DNA of 64,000 nt from Diphasiastrum complanatum (lineage: Eukaryota; Streptophyta; Lycopodiopsida; Lycopodiales; Lycopodiaceae): positions 22,277,355-22,341,354 of the forward strand of contig CM055111.1 in NCBI GenBank assembly GCA_029204225.1, in the 5' to 3' direction. The position numbers and the translations under genes are program-made. The notes under the pieces were generated by a model. That model searched no databases and was not told the origin of the DNA. It saw only the letters and a program-made list of their open reading frames with translations. This document shows, piece after piece, positions 21,888 through 33,300 of this stretch (its first letter is position 1; every line of letters starts with the position of its first letter).

Positions 21888-22140
21888 CTAAATACAAAAG
21901 TTTGAGTACTTTTTCTTTCCTTTTGATATCCTTGAAGTAGACTTAGACTCATATACCTTTTGAAAAGTCTCCCAATCTTCACTTGCATATGTGCCCTTGC
22001 CAACTTCCTTCAGAAATTCATTGGTGACATTTATTTTAATGACATGAAAGAATTTCTTGGCCCTCTTGTCAAACGTAATATGTTGAGTTGAGCCAATAAC
22101 TTTGTCCAAACATGATTTCTTTATGAGTAGCCATGATGAA
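21888..22140 (-). pseudogene. Copia gag fragment
   Basis: The - strand frame reads SWLLIKKSCLDKVIGSTQHI, AKKFFHVIKINVTNEFLKEV and TFQKVYESKSTSRI. This matches the UBN2-type gag of copia (helix pattern and the K-S-T-S-R segment also seen in element 1). The rest of gag and all of pol are absent. Confidence 0.55.
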
Positions 22141-22220
22141 ATATGATTGCTCTCTGCTCTTGAACCTCTTCTAGTGCACTTAGCACTCACTCGACTCTCA
22201 AAAAATTAAGGACAATTAAA

Positions 22221-22370
22221 ATCACGAAGATTTAGAACATTCTAATACTCTCTCTCAATGAAACTAGTTGACTAGTATGTTACTCTCAACAAATGAAATC
22301 ACAAAGATTTAGAACTTTCCAATACTATCTCTCAATGAAACTATTGACTAGTATGTTAGTTTTTGTGAAG
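22221..22370. repeat. 77-bp tandem duplication in copia leader
   Basis: atcacgaagatttagaac at 22221 recurs as atcacaaagatttagaac at 22298. The following sequence through gactagtatgtta is also duplicated with small differences. Confidence 0.7.
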
Positions 22371-22845
22371 TCTTGATCAACACATGATTTTCTCTCAATA
22401 GAATGGAACTAAGATTTGAAAAAGCCTTGAACACAGTCTTGAATAAGGTTTCAAACTTTCCAACAAAAGCCACAATTAAAAATTTGAAGAAATTAAGTCA
22501 TTCAATCTATTATATCAACCAAAAACTATATGCAAAATATTAACCATCTTGCTCATCCACAAAAGGAAGCTCTTTTATCCGTAAAGGAGAGTATTCATCT
22601 ACAAGGGGAGTTTAGCTCATCCACAAGGGAGATTGTCAACAAAACTAGAATCAAACACAATTAGTTTTAAATATGCACACACACTTCAACAAATGAAAGT
22701 GCCTTTTGATGAATAATGAGAATTAAGGTTTACCTTGTTATGCAAGAATATATGAACTCACTAGTAGAGATTTTGATCAAAACACATCAACTCACCCTCA
22801 AGATTTGATCACTAATGCAAATTTACTACTTTTGACAACCCTAAA

Positions 22846-22857
22846 GCTTTGATACCA
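22846..22857 (-). promoter_or_regulatory. Copia primer binding site (iMet tRNA type)
   Basis: gctttgatacca is the reverse complement of TGGTATCAAAGC, one transition from the usual TGGTATCAGAGC. It abuts the LTR at 22858. Confidence 0.65.
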
Positions 22858-23410
22858 TGTGAAAAATTCAGATCCAAAACTGTTCGAAACATAAAGATCT
22901 AGACTAACCTCCACAAAACAAATCAATGCACAAGGCATTCAAAAAATTGCTGCAATGATCAAACCAACGCCATACATGATCGAATAGAATTGAAATACAA
23001 TCTAAAAGCACTCATATCTAAACAATAACCTAGTCTTAGCAAGCCCATATGGTAGCTAAATCATCATCATAATATTCATCATCAGCTTTCAGCACTAGCT
23101 AGTCCAACAATCTCCACAACAAATGCAAAGATGAGAGCAAAATCAAGATAGAAATTTCATAGAATGCTCTCTAATACAACAACGAATTACTCAACCTTTT
23201 TTTCCACACATTTTAGCTCATTTCTTTAAAAGTCATATAGCTTAAATATAGCAACTATGAACACTACACTACCAATATTGATCCATATGATTAATTTAAT
23301 TCAAATTTTTGTTTTTGTGGGACTTAAAGTCTACTGTTTCTAAGACCTATCTAAAATTATAAATAATATTATTTTAAACAACCCCACACGTGTGAAAAGT
23401 CTGATGTACA
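22858..23410 (-). repeat. Probable LTR of copia element 2
   Basis: Read on the - strand it starts TGTACATCAGAC and ends TTTTTCACA next to the primer site. It contains a CACACGTGTG palindrome at 23385-23394. The 5' boundary is inferred from the TG dinucleotide. Confidence 0.5.
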
Positions 23411-23536
23411 AGTAATGGGTTCTTGGTGACTATTCTGCCCATTTTCTCAACAAATTAAAAAGCAGAATGCATCTGTTTTTTTTCAAAAAAAAAATCAGTG
23501 CTCATTCCACCTACGCGTCAGGGATCAGGCGCAGGC

Positions 23537-23550
23537 CTGCCACGTGGCAG
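23537..23550. promoter_or_regulatory. G-box palindrome upstream of CAT9
   Basis: CTGCCACGTGGCAG is a perfect 14-nt palindrome centred on CACGTG, about 540 bp before the CAT9 start codon. Such G-boxes are bound by plant bZIP and bHLH factors. Whether it acts on CAT9 is inference. Confidence 0.5.
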
Positions 23551-23582
23551 CGTGAGATTGGTCAAAAAAGTCCAAGTATCCT

Positions 23583-23735
23583 TTACGAAATGGAAGGCAC
23601 CCGAGCACATGCCATTTTGCCCGGTAAGGATTTTCAAATTTTTTTGGGCGATTTCCAAAAGTTTTTGGGCTAGCCCAAATTATTTTGAATATCTTTACCG
23701 GGGACAATGACATGTGCCCGACTCCTTTCATAGCA
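23583..23735. repeat. Fold-back (MITE-like) element in the CAT9 promoter
   Basis: The left arm (tacgaaatgga ... cacatgccattttgcccggt, aaggattttcaaa...) is an imperfect inverted copy of the right arm ending near 23735 (ccggggacaatgacatgtg ... ctcctttcata). The arms are about 60-70 nt and the loop contains the palindrome gggctagccc. I found no target duplication and no coding sequence. Confidence 0.6.
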
Positions 23736-24013
23736 CGTTTGGCCTCCATTAATAAAAAATCAACAAAAACATTAGTTAACAAATTTTCACACATGCCTCA
23801 GTAACATCATTTGCCATGGCAGTCATGTCCTCATTTCCTCTTTCAACACCGGTGGAGGTTTGGCGAATACTTGAGAGTGTGTGAAGCATCCACACCATTG
23901 GATTAGAGGTAAGACATGATTGAGAAAAATGTGCCCCTTTATCCCAAGTAACACAATTGAGAGGCGTGTGTGTCCAAACTCCTCTTCTTTGAGTTGTTCA
24001 ATCCACTGAAGAG

Positions 24014-24085
24014 TGAAGAGAGAGAGAGAGATTTCTTGTACGTGCGCCTGTGTAAGCGAGAGAGAGAGCGAGAGAGAGAGAGGGC
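24014..24085. repeat. GA-rich tract in the CAT9 5' leader
   Basis: Interrupted GA repeats lie just before the start codon. GA-rich leaders are common in plant genes. The upstream in-frame ATG at 23970 would read through this tract as Arg-Glu repeats, so it is not the preferred start. Confidence 0.75.
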
Positions 24086-24086
24086 T

Positions 24087-24318
24087 ATGGCGGATCGCAG
24101 AGAGCATGCAGCTTCTTTGTGGAGGCCTACTCCCCGCTTGCAGCAACACCAGACGGATAGGACGAAGCAGCTAGTTTCCGAGGGCGAGGAGGGGAGGGAA
24201 GAGCGGGGCCTTGTCAGAAAGCTTGGACTTTGGGATGTTATATTGCTAGGAATTGGTGCATCAATTGGCGCTGGAATTTTTGTCATTACAGGAACTGTGG
24301 CGCATGATGCTGGTCCAG
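24087..24318 (+). CDS. CAT9: CAT9-like exon 1
   Basis: It encodes the cytosolic N-terminus and TM1 (DVILLGIGASIGAGIFVITG, TVAHDAGP). The donor is cag|gtaattg, leaving one nucleotide of a Gly codon (phase 1) that is completed by the first two bases of exon 2. Confidence 0.9.
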
Positions 24319-27300
24319 GTAATTGTCTGAAACTATATCCTTAGCACGTTTTGGCTAAATCGTGTAGCAATCTGGCATTTTGGCTTTCAGATTAACCCTG
24401 TGAAGGCGATGTCGTTTATGTCGAGATTCCCATTCTTTTTAGATGTTCTTGTGAGACTTGCATATTTTTTATCGGTCCTACGAATCTCGATTTTAGAGTC
24501 TGTACAGATTGATATTCTGGATGCAAATCTCAATTCTAAAGTGTGCAAAATTTTTGAAAATCTCTTTCCCTTTTTTTATTTTGAATCGACTCAATTGATT
24601 TGAATCTCCTGGGAACTATCATAATTCTTCTGAACTTTTTTTCCGTTCGTTGAGATGTCTTGCTTGGCATGGATTGAGGGGTTGAAAATGTGTTAGGACG
24701 TGTTTCTCCCTGATGAAGTGATTATCACAAGACTGACTGACCACCTATTGCCACGTCATTGTGATGGGTTTTTCTCCTAATTTTTACCAAATTCTTTAAG
24801 GTTTATTGACTTATTTTCAAAAAGTTCTCTTTGCAAGTCAGATATCAATGATGTTCCATTGTGAGTCCCATGAGGCCATTGGAAGCTAAGACATGGGTAG
24901 AGGAAGTTTTGTCAATGGGTAGAAAATCGAGTGTTATAGGTTAATCACTGTTGGAATGTAAATGGAATTACTTATATTACCGTAGGTTACTTTGATCCAA
25001 AAGGTCGAGAGTTGTGTAACCATGGTCATTTATTATATTAGGCCTACTAAACTTAGAGTTAGCTAAGTTAGTATGAAATTATGCTGGTAGGGACTCATGG
25101 GTCCACTAGGCCTAATTGTGACATTAAGTACCCCAACTTGACATATTGGAGGTACCTTATTCTTTCTATGTAACTTATAGAAAGTTGGATAGTCAATAGT
25201 CAAGTAGTTGGATAGCCAATAGTCATGAAGTTAGATAGTCATCTTGGACTATATATATGTGTGCATCCCATTTGTATGAGACACTTTTGTAAGCAATACT
25301 AACTATTTTCCTCGGCTGTCCACGAGTTTCCACAAGAGGGTTTCTAGCCATCTCTTTCTTTCTTTTGAGAATGCTTTGTGTGATTGAATAGTTAAGATCC
25401 TGGATCCTTAGGCTTCTATTTCTTACATGGTATCAGAGCCTTTAGGTGATCAGATTGCTTGCAGGAGGGCGCCCAATAGGAAGCTTAATTCTTTTCCTTT
25501 CGGTAGCAGAAAATCATCAAGCTGCTGATTTTTGCAAGAGAAGAATTTGTTCATCTTCTTATAACTTTTTTGCAGGAAATTGCAGGGCACCTTCACCTAT
25601 TTGAGAGCTAGCAGTAGGGCGCCCATGCTCAAACCAATTGCATGTGATCTTGACTCAATTACATGCTGAAAATTTTAGATTCACTTCTTAAATGAAGATA
25701 CATGTGTTTTACACACATTTCTTCCTGAAATTTCCCTATTGGTGAGCTTGGAGTAGGGTGCTACCATAAGCTCTATATGCACATAGTGTGCACTCTTTTT
25801 AGCCACAAATTTCTGGTTTTGGTTTGGGCTTCATTTGAAGTCTACCTATTTGTGAGCATTCTGTTTTTTGTGCAGAGATCAGCCACCTATTTCATTACTT
25901 GTTGAGCAAATTGCATGTGGAGTATTGCAATCTATTGTGCTCATAATTTCAGCTTTGAGGTTGCTGCCCTTTGAGTAGATTTTGACTTGGAAAGTCTATT
26001 TCCTATCTACTACAAGCTGATTCTTCTGTTATGGCTATCGGAGTCTATTGGTTCTTTATTTAATGAAGATAGGCTAGATGGCACAAACTATTCCTTGTGG
26101 TGCTACATGATAAAGAGCCTTCTAATTGCTAAAGGTTTGTGAGAAGTAGTTAATGGTGACGAAGAGAGGCCGCCTACCTTGGCACCTTTTACACCATCTA
26201 GAACAACTACTTCATCATCTACGGAGGTTTCTTACGATGAGCAAAAGAAGTGGGAGCAACGAGATGCACAAGCACATTCCGTCATTGCATTATCAGTGAA
26301 GAGATCTATCTTTCCTCATATTAGATCATGCAAGACTTCCAAAAGTGCTTGGGAGACTCTTGCCAAGATGTTTCAAGTTAAGAATGCGGCAAAAGTGGTA
26401 TATCTTCAAAATCAACTTTCTATCTTGAAGATGCAAGAAGGTGATTTGCTTACAAACCACTTGATCAAGGATCTTTGAGAGGAGCTTCTTAGTATTGACG
26501 AGGTGATTGAGAACTCACAATTTGTATCTATTACTCTCAACCCTCTTCCTAATTCTTACCTTCCATTTGTGTCATCATTGAGCATTTCTCTTAGGGGACA
26601 ACAAATCTCCTTCGACGAACTTGTTGGCTTACTTCTTCAAGAAGAGCAAACAAGGATCAACTTTGGTAAACAAGAAGATCAAGCTTTCTTTACAAAAGGC
26701 AAAGGCAAAGGCAAGTGGAAAGGGAAGCCTTCTTTCAAAACTTTCAAAGATGATCAAAAATCTAAGGAAGCTCAAGATCAAGGCTCCAAGAAGAAGGGTA
26801 AGTGCCACTATTGCAAGAAGTTTGGGCATCACATCAAAGAATGTAGGAACAGGCTTGCAAAGGAAAAAGAGAAAGGTAGCGATACAAGTACGACAATCAT
26901 TACTTTGGAACAACAATTTGGAAAGGAGGATAATCTTTTCAATAATGATTATGCTTTTGTCACTAATAATCTCATCTTTCCCCAAGATGAGATTTCTGCC
27001 ACTTCAAATCTTGCTGGTTTTTCAGTAGAAAACAACTCATCTTCAGCTTTACAAGTTGCTGTTTTTCATCTATTGATTGGGTGAATTGATAGCGGTGCCA
27101 CACGCCATATGACTTATCACAAAGAAGTCTTCACAAAGCTTGTAAAAGTGCATGATGGAAGATAAGTTCAAGATGTTGATAACACCTCTTATCCTATCAA
27201 AGGTATTGGAGTGATCCCCATTATCTTACCCAATGGTGAGGAGAAGTACATTCGTAATGTACTTTATGTTCCAAAAATAAAAAAGAATCTCATTTCGGTG

Positions 27301-30300
27301 TCTACAATTATGAACCAAGGATTGGCTGTGGAATTCAAAGAAGACAAATGTCTTATCAAAGACCCAAAGAGATCTCTTATGATCATTGCTTTGGGAACAT
27401 TACGTGGTGGCTTGTTCCTTATGGATACCTATGAGCGAAGAGCTTCATCATCTTTTTGTCTTGTTGCATCAAGTTCACATTCTTTAGAGTTGGCTGCTTT
27501 CACTACTATAGCCAACAAATATGCATTTAACTCCTTTATCATCAAGCTTGGTTCTTAGCTTATTGGGAATGAAAGCATAAGCCGTGCAACTAAGGATGCG
27601 TAAGTGAGAACAGTAGGCTTCTTACCATACCAAACTTCATAAGGAGTTAATACCTTCAAGGCTTTAGTAGGACACCGATTACTAATGTAAGCCGCCGTTA
27701 TAACCGCTTCAGCCCAAAACTTGTGAGGTAGGCCCTTTGCCTTGAGCATGCATCGAGCCATCTCCATGATAGTGCGATTCTTTCTTTCGGAAACACCATT
27801 TTGTTGAGGTGTGTAATGGGTTGTCATTTGATGATGGATACCTTTGCTTTGAAGATAAGTACCGAACGTATTCTTTATATATTCCCTTCCTCGGTCGGTA
27901 CGTAACATTTTCAAAGAGTGCCCAAACTGATTTTCTATCATTGCTAGAAAATCCTTAAAGCGGTGAAAAACTTCAAATTTTGCCTTAATAGGATAAATCC
28001 ATGTAAATTTTGAAAGGTCATCAATAAAAGTAACAAAGTATTTACACCTTCCATGGATTCGGTCCTCATTGGACCACATACATCACTATTAACCAAATCA
28101 AATTTGCCATCAACCATATTGAATCTCTTCAGCATCTTCAAGCTAGCAAAGCTGAGATGTCCAAACCTAGCATGCCAAGGGCTATAAGTTGTTCAATATG
28201 GATACTAATAAAATCATAGTGAGTCGTGATGCTCTTTTTGATGAAAAGACCTTCTTTGATGCTGCGCCCACTCATGTCATGAAAGGGGACTTCCCCCATG
28301 ATGCATATGTTGAAATGTTTCCAGATTTGGTTTTGCCATCTAATCATGAAGAGAAGGGACTGCCATCTACTTCTAGTGGACGGCCCACTACTTCTTCAAT
28401 TTTGCAACCCATAGTTCATCAAGAAGAACCTATTTATGGTGAAGAGCAGCCTGTTGAAGACATTGAACAGCAAGGTCCCAGTTCGGAAAACATTGGACAA
28501 CAAGGTCCAAGTTCGGAACACTTTGGACAGCAAGGTCCAAGTTCGGAACACTTTGGACAGCAAAGTGTTGACAAAGCTAAGGCTGTTGGACAGCCCAAAC
28601 CAGTTCCTAAATGGTAGTTGCAGACTTTGCAGGACAACAAAGTGGATCATTTCTATGAAGGGAAGACTCGTGCCTCTACTAAATCAGTAGAATTTGCTGA
28701 TTTTTCTGATTTTGTTCTTATTTCTATTGAGGATGGTGCAATAGAACCTGTTTTTTATGAACAGGTCAGAGGAATAAAATGTTGGGAGGATGCGATGCAA
28801 GAGGAGTATAACTCACTCATGAAGAACCACACTTGGGTTCTTGTTGATCTTCCACATGAGGCTAGAATCTTCATCTCTTAACAACGATACATTGAGCAGA
28901 TGTTGAAACAATCTTCTTTTTTAAAGTCACCGCAAGTTGATGGATATGATGGTTAATGAAAAGTTTCATGCGAAACCTTTTCAATTTGATGTTTTAGCAA
29001 AGGCTGAAAAATTCGAGCACTCTTTGGAACCTTTTTGTACTAATCGAGGAGGGAGTCAACATGTGTCAATTAGTACTTTTGTTCAAAGTGTTAAGAGTGA
29101 GCATTTGTTTGGAGAGAATTTTTCATTACTTGAAGATTCTTCTATGTCATCCCATGCCTCTTCGAGGGACAGTTTTGATAACGCCATCGTTGATGCATCT
29201 CTTGATAGTTTGCCAAATTTTTATGATGAAGACGTTGGACAACAGGTATGGTAAGAAGTTTTTTCGAATGATGTGGGAGCCTATGATGGATTACAAGTCC
29301 ATGTTTCGACTTATTTCCAAGTTTATGTTGGTTCCCTACTTCGGATGGAGCATGCAAATCCTCACCCTTCGACTTGATGCTTTATTATTACGCATTCTTT
29401 TCCTTTTATATGCTGGACATGATTGGGGATGAGATTTCGACTACTTCGGTGCGAAGTTTATTTGGCGACATGAAGTTCGGACATCAAGTTGCATTTTTCT
29501 CTTTCGAGAAGTTACTTCATGTTATGTTATGCATTTCCATTTAAGGAGGGTGTTGGAATGTAAATGGAATTGCTTGCATTACCATAGGTTACTTTGACCC
29601 AAAAGGTCGAGAGTTGTGTAACCATGGTCATTTATTATATTAGGCCTACTAAACTTAGAGTTAGCTAAGTTAGTATGAAATTAACTTGGTAGGGACTCAT
29701 GGGTCCACTAGGCCTAATTGTGACATTAAGTATCCCAACTTGACATATTGGAGGTACCTTATTCTTTCTAAGTAACTTATAGAAAGTTGGATAGGATAGC
29801 CAATAGTCATGAAGTTAGATAGTCATCTTGGACTATATATATATGTGTGCATCCCATTTGTATGAGACACTTTTGTAAGCAATACTGACTATTCTCCTTG
29901 GCTGTCCACGAGTTTCTACAAGAGGGTTTCTAGCCATCTCTTTCTTTCTTTTGAGAATGCTTTGTGTGATAGAATAGTTAAGATCCTGGATCCTTAGGCT
30001 TCTATTTCCTACAATCATATCCTCAAGGCACTACAGTTGGTACAAGGAACTGGATGTGGTAAGTACCTTTGCCCGCATAACCATTTAGAAATAGGCTGAA
30101 ATGATTCATAACTCATAACTACGCATAAATCGTCACACTATCCACAATCTATCACAATCTCACAAGAAGAGAGAGAGGAGATAGAAAAATAGAGGATGCC
30201 ACCCCAAGAGCAAAGCTCTTCAATACTCAATATAAAATATGTACAAACACCTTGTACTTATAGTAGTGAAGCTTCTCTAATGTGATTTGGCACAAATGAA

Positions 30301-33300
30301 TCTTGGCCACACACACAATATGCAAATCAATCTCCTCCCTTGATCAAGATCAATGGTAATGTGACAATCTTGACTAATTTCAAGGTTCTATGTTTCTCCT
30401 ACACTTTAGACCGATAAGGGACAATGGTTTCTGCCTCCCTTGACATTTTTACACGTGTTGAAAGTGTGGGAAACTTTAATTGAGCAATTAGAACTCATCT
30501 AATAGTTTTAGGCCTCAAAATAGTCAAGTTGCAATTTACTGGTTTTCACACTCCCTCTTAAATGTAACTTGCCTTTTTGATGACACTACTATGCTATGAT
30601 CTACCCAATCAAGATTACTCATGCAAGATTCCTTCTTAGTGAATGAATCATAAAAGGTAGAAGACGATTCCTCTTGACAGTGTTTTGCCTATCAAGCACC
30701 TCAATTCTATCCAACATAGAATTACTTGATCTACTATTTTTATTGAACCATGTGACATTTACTTGCTGTGAAAAAAACTTTCGTTGGCTCACCAAAAGAA
30801 TCGCCACCATTTGTGAAATGCACACTTGCTTACTAGTATCATCAAAACTAGTAAAGTACACATGAGAAAAGAATGATTCTTCTTGACCTCCCTTTGAAGA
30901 ATGATTTGTTCTTGGATGGGATGAGGTTCCTCCTCAATACCTAGCACAATATCCATCAAATCATTCATAGTTAGCAAAGACTCCATCCTTACCTTCCATA
31001 TTGAGTAGTTGCTTGCATTCAACCTATCATTGCCTTCCAACGAAAAACCTCCTTGGTTTGCCATGTTGAAGAAGCTTGATCCTCCTTGATCCTTGATAGA
31101 TATATGAATGTGATCTGTTCTTGTGCACATTATCACTCACTTCAAACCTTATAAGTGGATGAAATAGATCTAGAACACCTTACTGTCATCACAATCATAA
31201 ACCTAGTTGACTAGCATGCTAGAAATGGGCAAATTTTGCTCTCAAAGTAGAATAAAACTCAATGGACAGAAGTAGAACCCAACCAAGTGTTCTCTAACAC
31301 CCTTGAAAGCATAAATGAACAAATCACAGATCTTGAAAGGTACTATTTGAATCTTTCCTTGAATGCCGAAATTAGTTGCTAGAAATATTGACACTGTCAC
31401 ACCAAACTACAAAATTTTGAAGAAATGATTTTTAATTTGCATCCACTCAATTAGGTACTCTAGAAATGCATAAGGAATAGATCCAAACCTGCATTTAATA
31501 AGAAACTCCCTAATTTGATATTTTGGAATCAAGTCACTCACAAACTGTCAAACTAGCTCAAGAATTGTTGCCTTGTGGAATGTTAAGCCATCTACACCTT
31601 AGATGCTCTCAAAAAAATTAGATGCATAAGAGTATGAATAGCAAATCCTAACTCCAAAAAATAGAGAATTCAAAAAGAATTTAGATGTCCAAGCTTTCTT
31701 GCTTCCCAAACATGTGTATGACACCAAAATTGGTGATCTGCTTCACCAATGAGAGGCTAGAGCACTATCTCTCTCCAAACTTGATCCAAACCTGATCATA
31801 CCATGCATTTTGATCAATCCTAAGCTCTGATACCATGTGAAACTAGAAGAGAGAGAGAAGAGACAAAAATAGAGGATGCCACTTTAAGAGCAAAGCTCTG
31901 CAATACTCAATCTAAAATATGTACAAACACCTTATACTTATAGTAGTGAGGCTTCCCTACTATGATTTGGCCCAAATGAATCTTGGCCACACACACAATA
32001 TGCAAATCAATCTCCTCCCTTGATCAAGATCAATATTTATGTGACGATTTCAAGGGTTTATGTTTCTCCTACACTTTAGACCAGTAAGGGACAATGACTT
32101 ATGCCTCCCTTGACATTTATACACGTGCTAAAAGTGTGGAAAACTTAAAATGAGCAATTAGAACTCATCTAATAGTTTTAGGCCTCAAAATAATCCAGTT
32201 GCAATTTACTAGTTTTCACTCTATCTTCTAACAGGTGACTTCTTCTTGATGGAAGGGTTGCTTGACATGCAAGGTATGTTCTCTAAGGTGAAGAGGGTAT
32301 GGACCATGTGTGGGGAAGTACGATTTGGGTGCTGCTATTGTTAAACAAGAAGACACAGGGCTGAGGTTTATGGCAGGCTTGATGCTTTTTGTAATGGCTT
32401 TTGGATGGTAGGCCTTGATTGTGGAAATTGCGAGGAGTATGCTCAAAAGTAAGAATCTTCCAAATATGTTTTGGGGTGAAGCAGTTAAGACAATGGTTTA
32501 TCTTTTGAATCGAAGTCCTACAAAGGTTGTAGAGAATCGGACTCCAGAGGAAGCTTACACGGGTGGGAAACCAGATGCAAGTCATTTGAGAGTCTTTGGA
32601 AGTATTGCTTATGCTCGCATACCTAAGGATTCCGGGAGCAAATTGGATGCTAAGGCGACCAAGTGTTTATTACTAGGATATGATAGTAAGTGTTTTTTAC
32701 TTGGATATGATAGATTGAGAAATAAATAGCCCCTGTGCTTCCCTACAACCTGTCTTACTTTCTTGGGATTGAGGTATGGAGAGTAGCGCAGGGGCTATTT
32801 ATTTCTCAATCTAAGTATGCTCATGAACTTCTTGAAAAGTTCAATATGACAGAGTGCAATCATTTTTCTACGCCATATGATAGTGGATGTAAGCTTCCTA
32901 AAGTTGAGGAGGAACATGATGTAGATGAGACGTTATATAGAAACCTTGTTGGAAGCTTAATCTATCTAACTACTACGAGACTAGATATTGCTTATGTTGT
33001 TAGTATGGTTAGTCAGTTTATGGCTAAGCCTAAGCAGGTTCATTGGAGAGCTGCTAAGCAAGTACTAAGATATATCCAGGGTTGAGGTTTGGTATTCTTT
33101 ATGGGAGACAAGATTATTTGAAGTTACAGGGATATGTGGATGCTGATTGGGCTGGAGATGCGGAAGACTGAAGATCCACTATAGGTTATGTTTTCAGTTT
33201 TGGTTTTGGTGCTATCTCTTGGAGTTCAAAGAAGCAGCATACTATTGCATTATCATCTACAAAGGCCTTTAAGTACCAGGCTACTACAAGTGCAACAAGT

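Larger units (their letters stand above)
21888..23410 (-). mobile_element. Ty1/copia element 2, 5' part
   Basis: On the - strand it consists of an LTR (23410-22858), an iMet-type primer site, a leader (22845-22191) and part of gag (22190-21888). It stops against the truncated gypsy integrase. The CAT9 promoter region begins on the other side of its LTR. Confidence 0.65.
24949..30013 (+). mobile_element. Copia element 3, complete LTR-to-LTR, rearranged, in CAT9 intron 1
   Basis: Direct LTRs at 24949-25427 and 29551-30013 flank an internal region with primer site, gag, protease, an inverted integrase segment, the start of RT and a polypurine tract. The flanks ATCAC (24944-24948) and ATCAT (30014-30018) look like a 5-bp target duplication with one transition. 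The RT catalytic region and RNase H are missing, so it is non-autonomous. Its LTR and 3' region are related to copia element 9 at 51443-54590. Confidence 0.85.
30154..32220 (-). mobile_element. Copia element 4, short non-autonomous element
   Basis: Direct LTRs at 30154-30550 and 31836-32220 flank a 1.3-kb internal region. Read on the - strand it has an iMet-type primer site (31824-31835), a gag N-terminus and a polypurine tract (aagagggag next to 30551). CTATC lies at 32221-32225 and at 30149-30153, a possible 5-bp target duplication, although the left LTR terminus is degraded. Most of gag and all of pol are missing. Confidence 0.75.

Noticed and set aside
23970-24086. Upstream in-frame start for CAT9
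   Set aside because: It would add an Arg-Glu run encoded by the GA-rich leader; CAT9 proteins have a short polar N-terminus, and ATG 24087 fits that.
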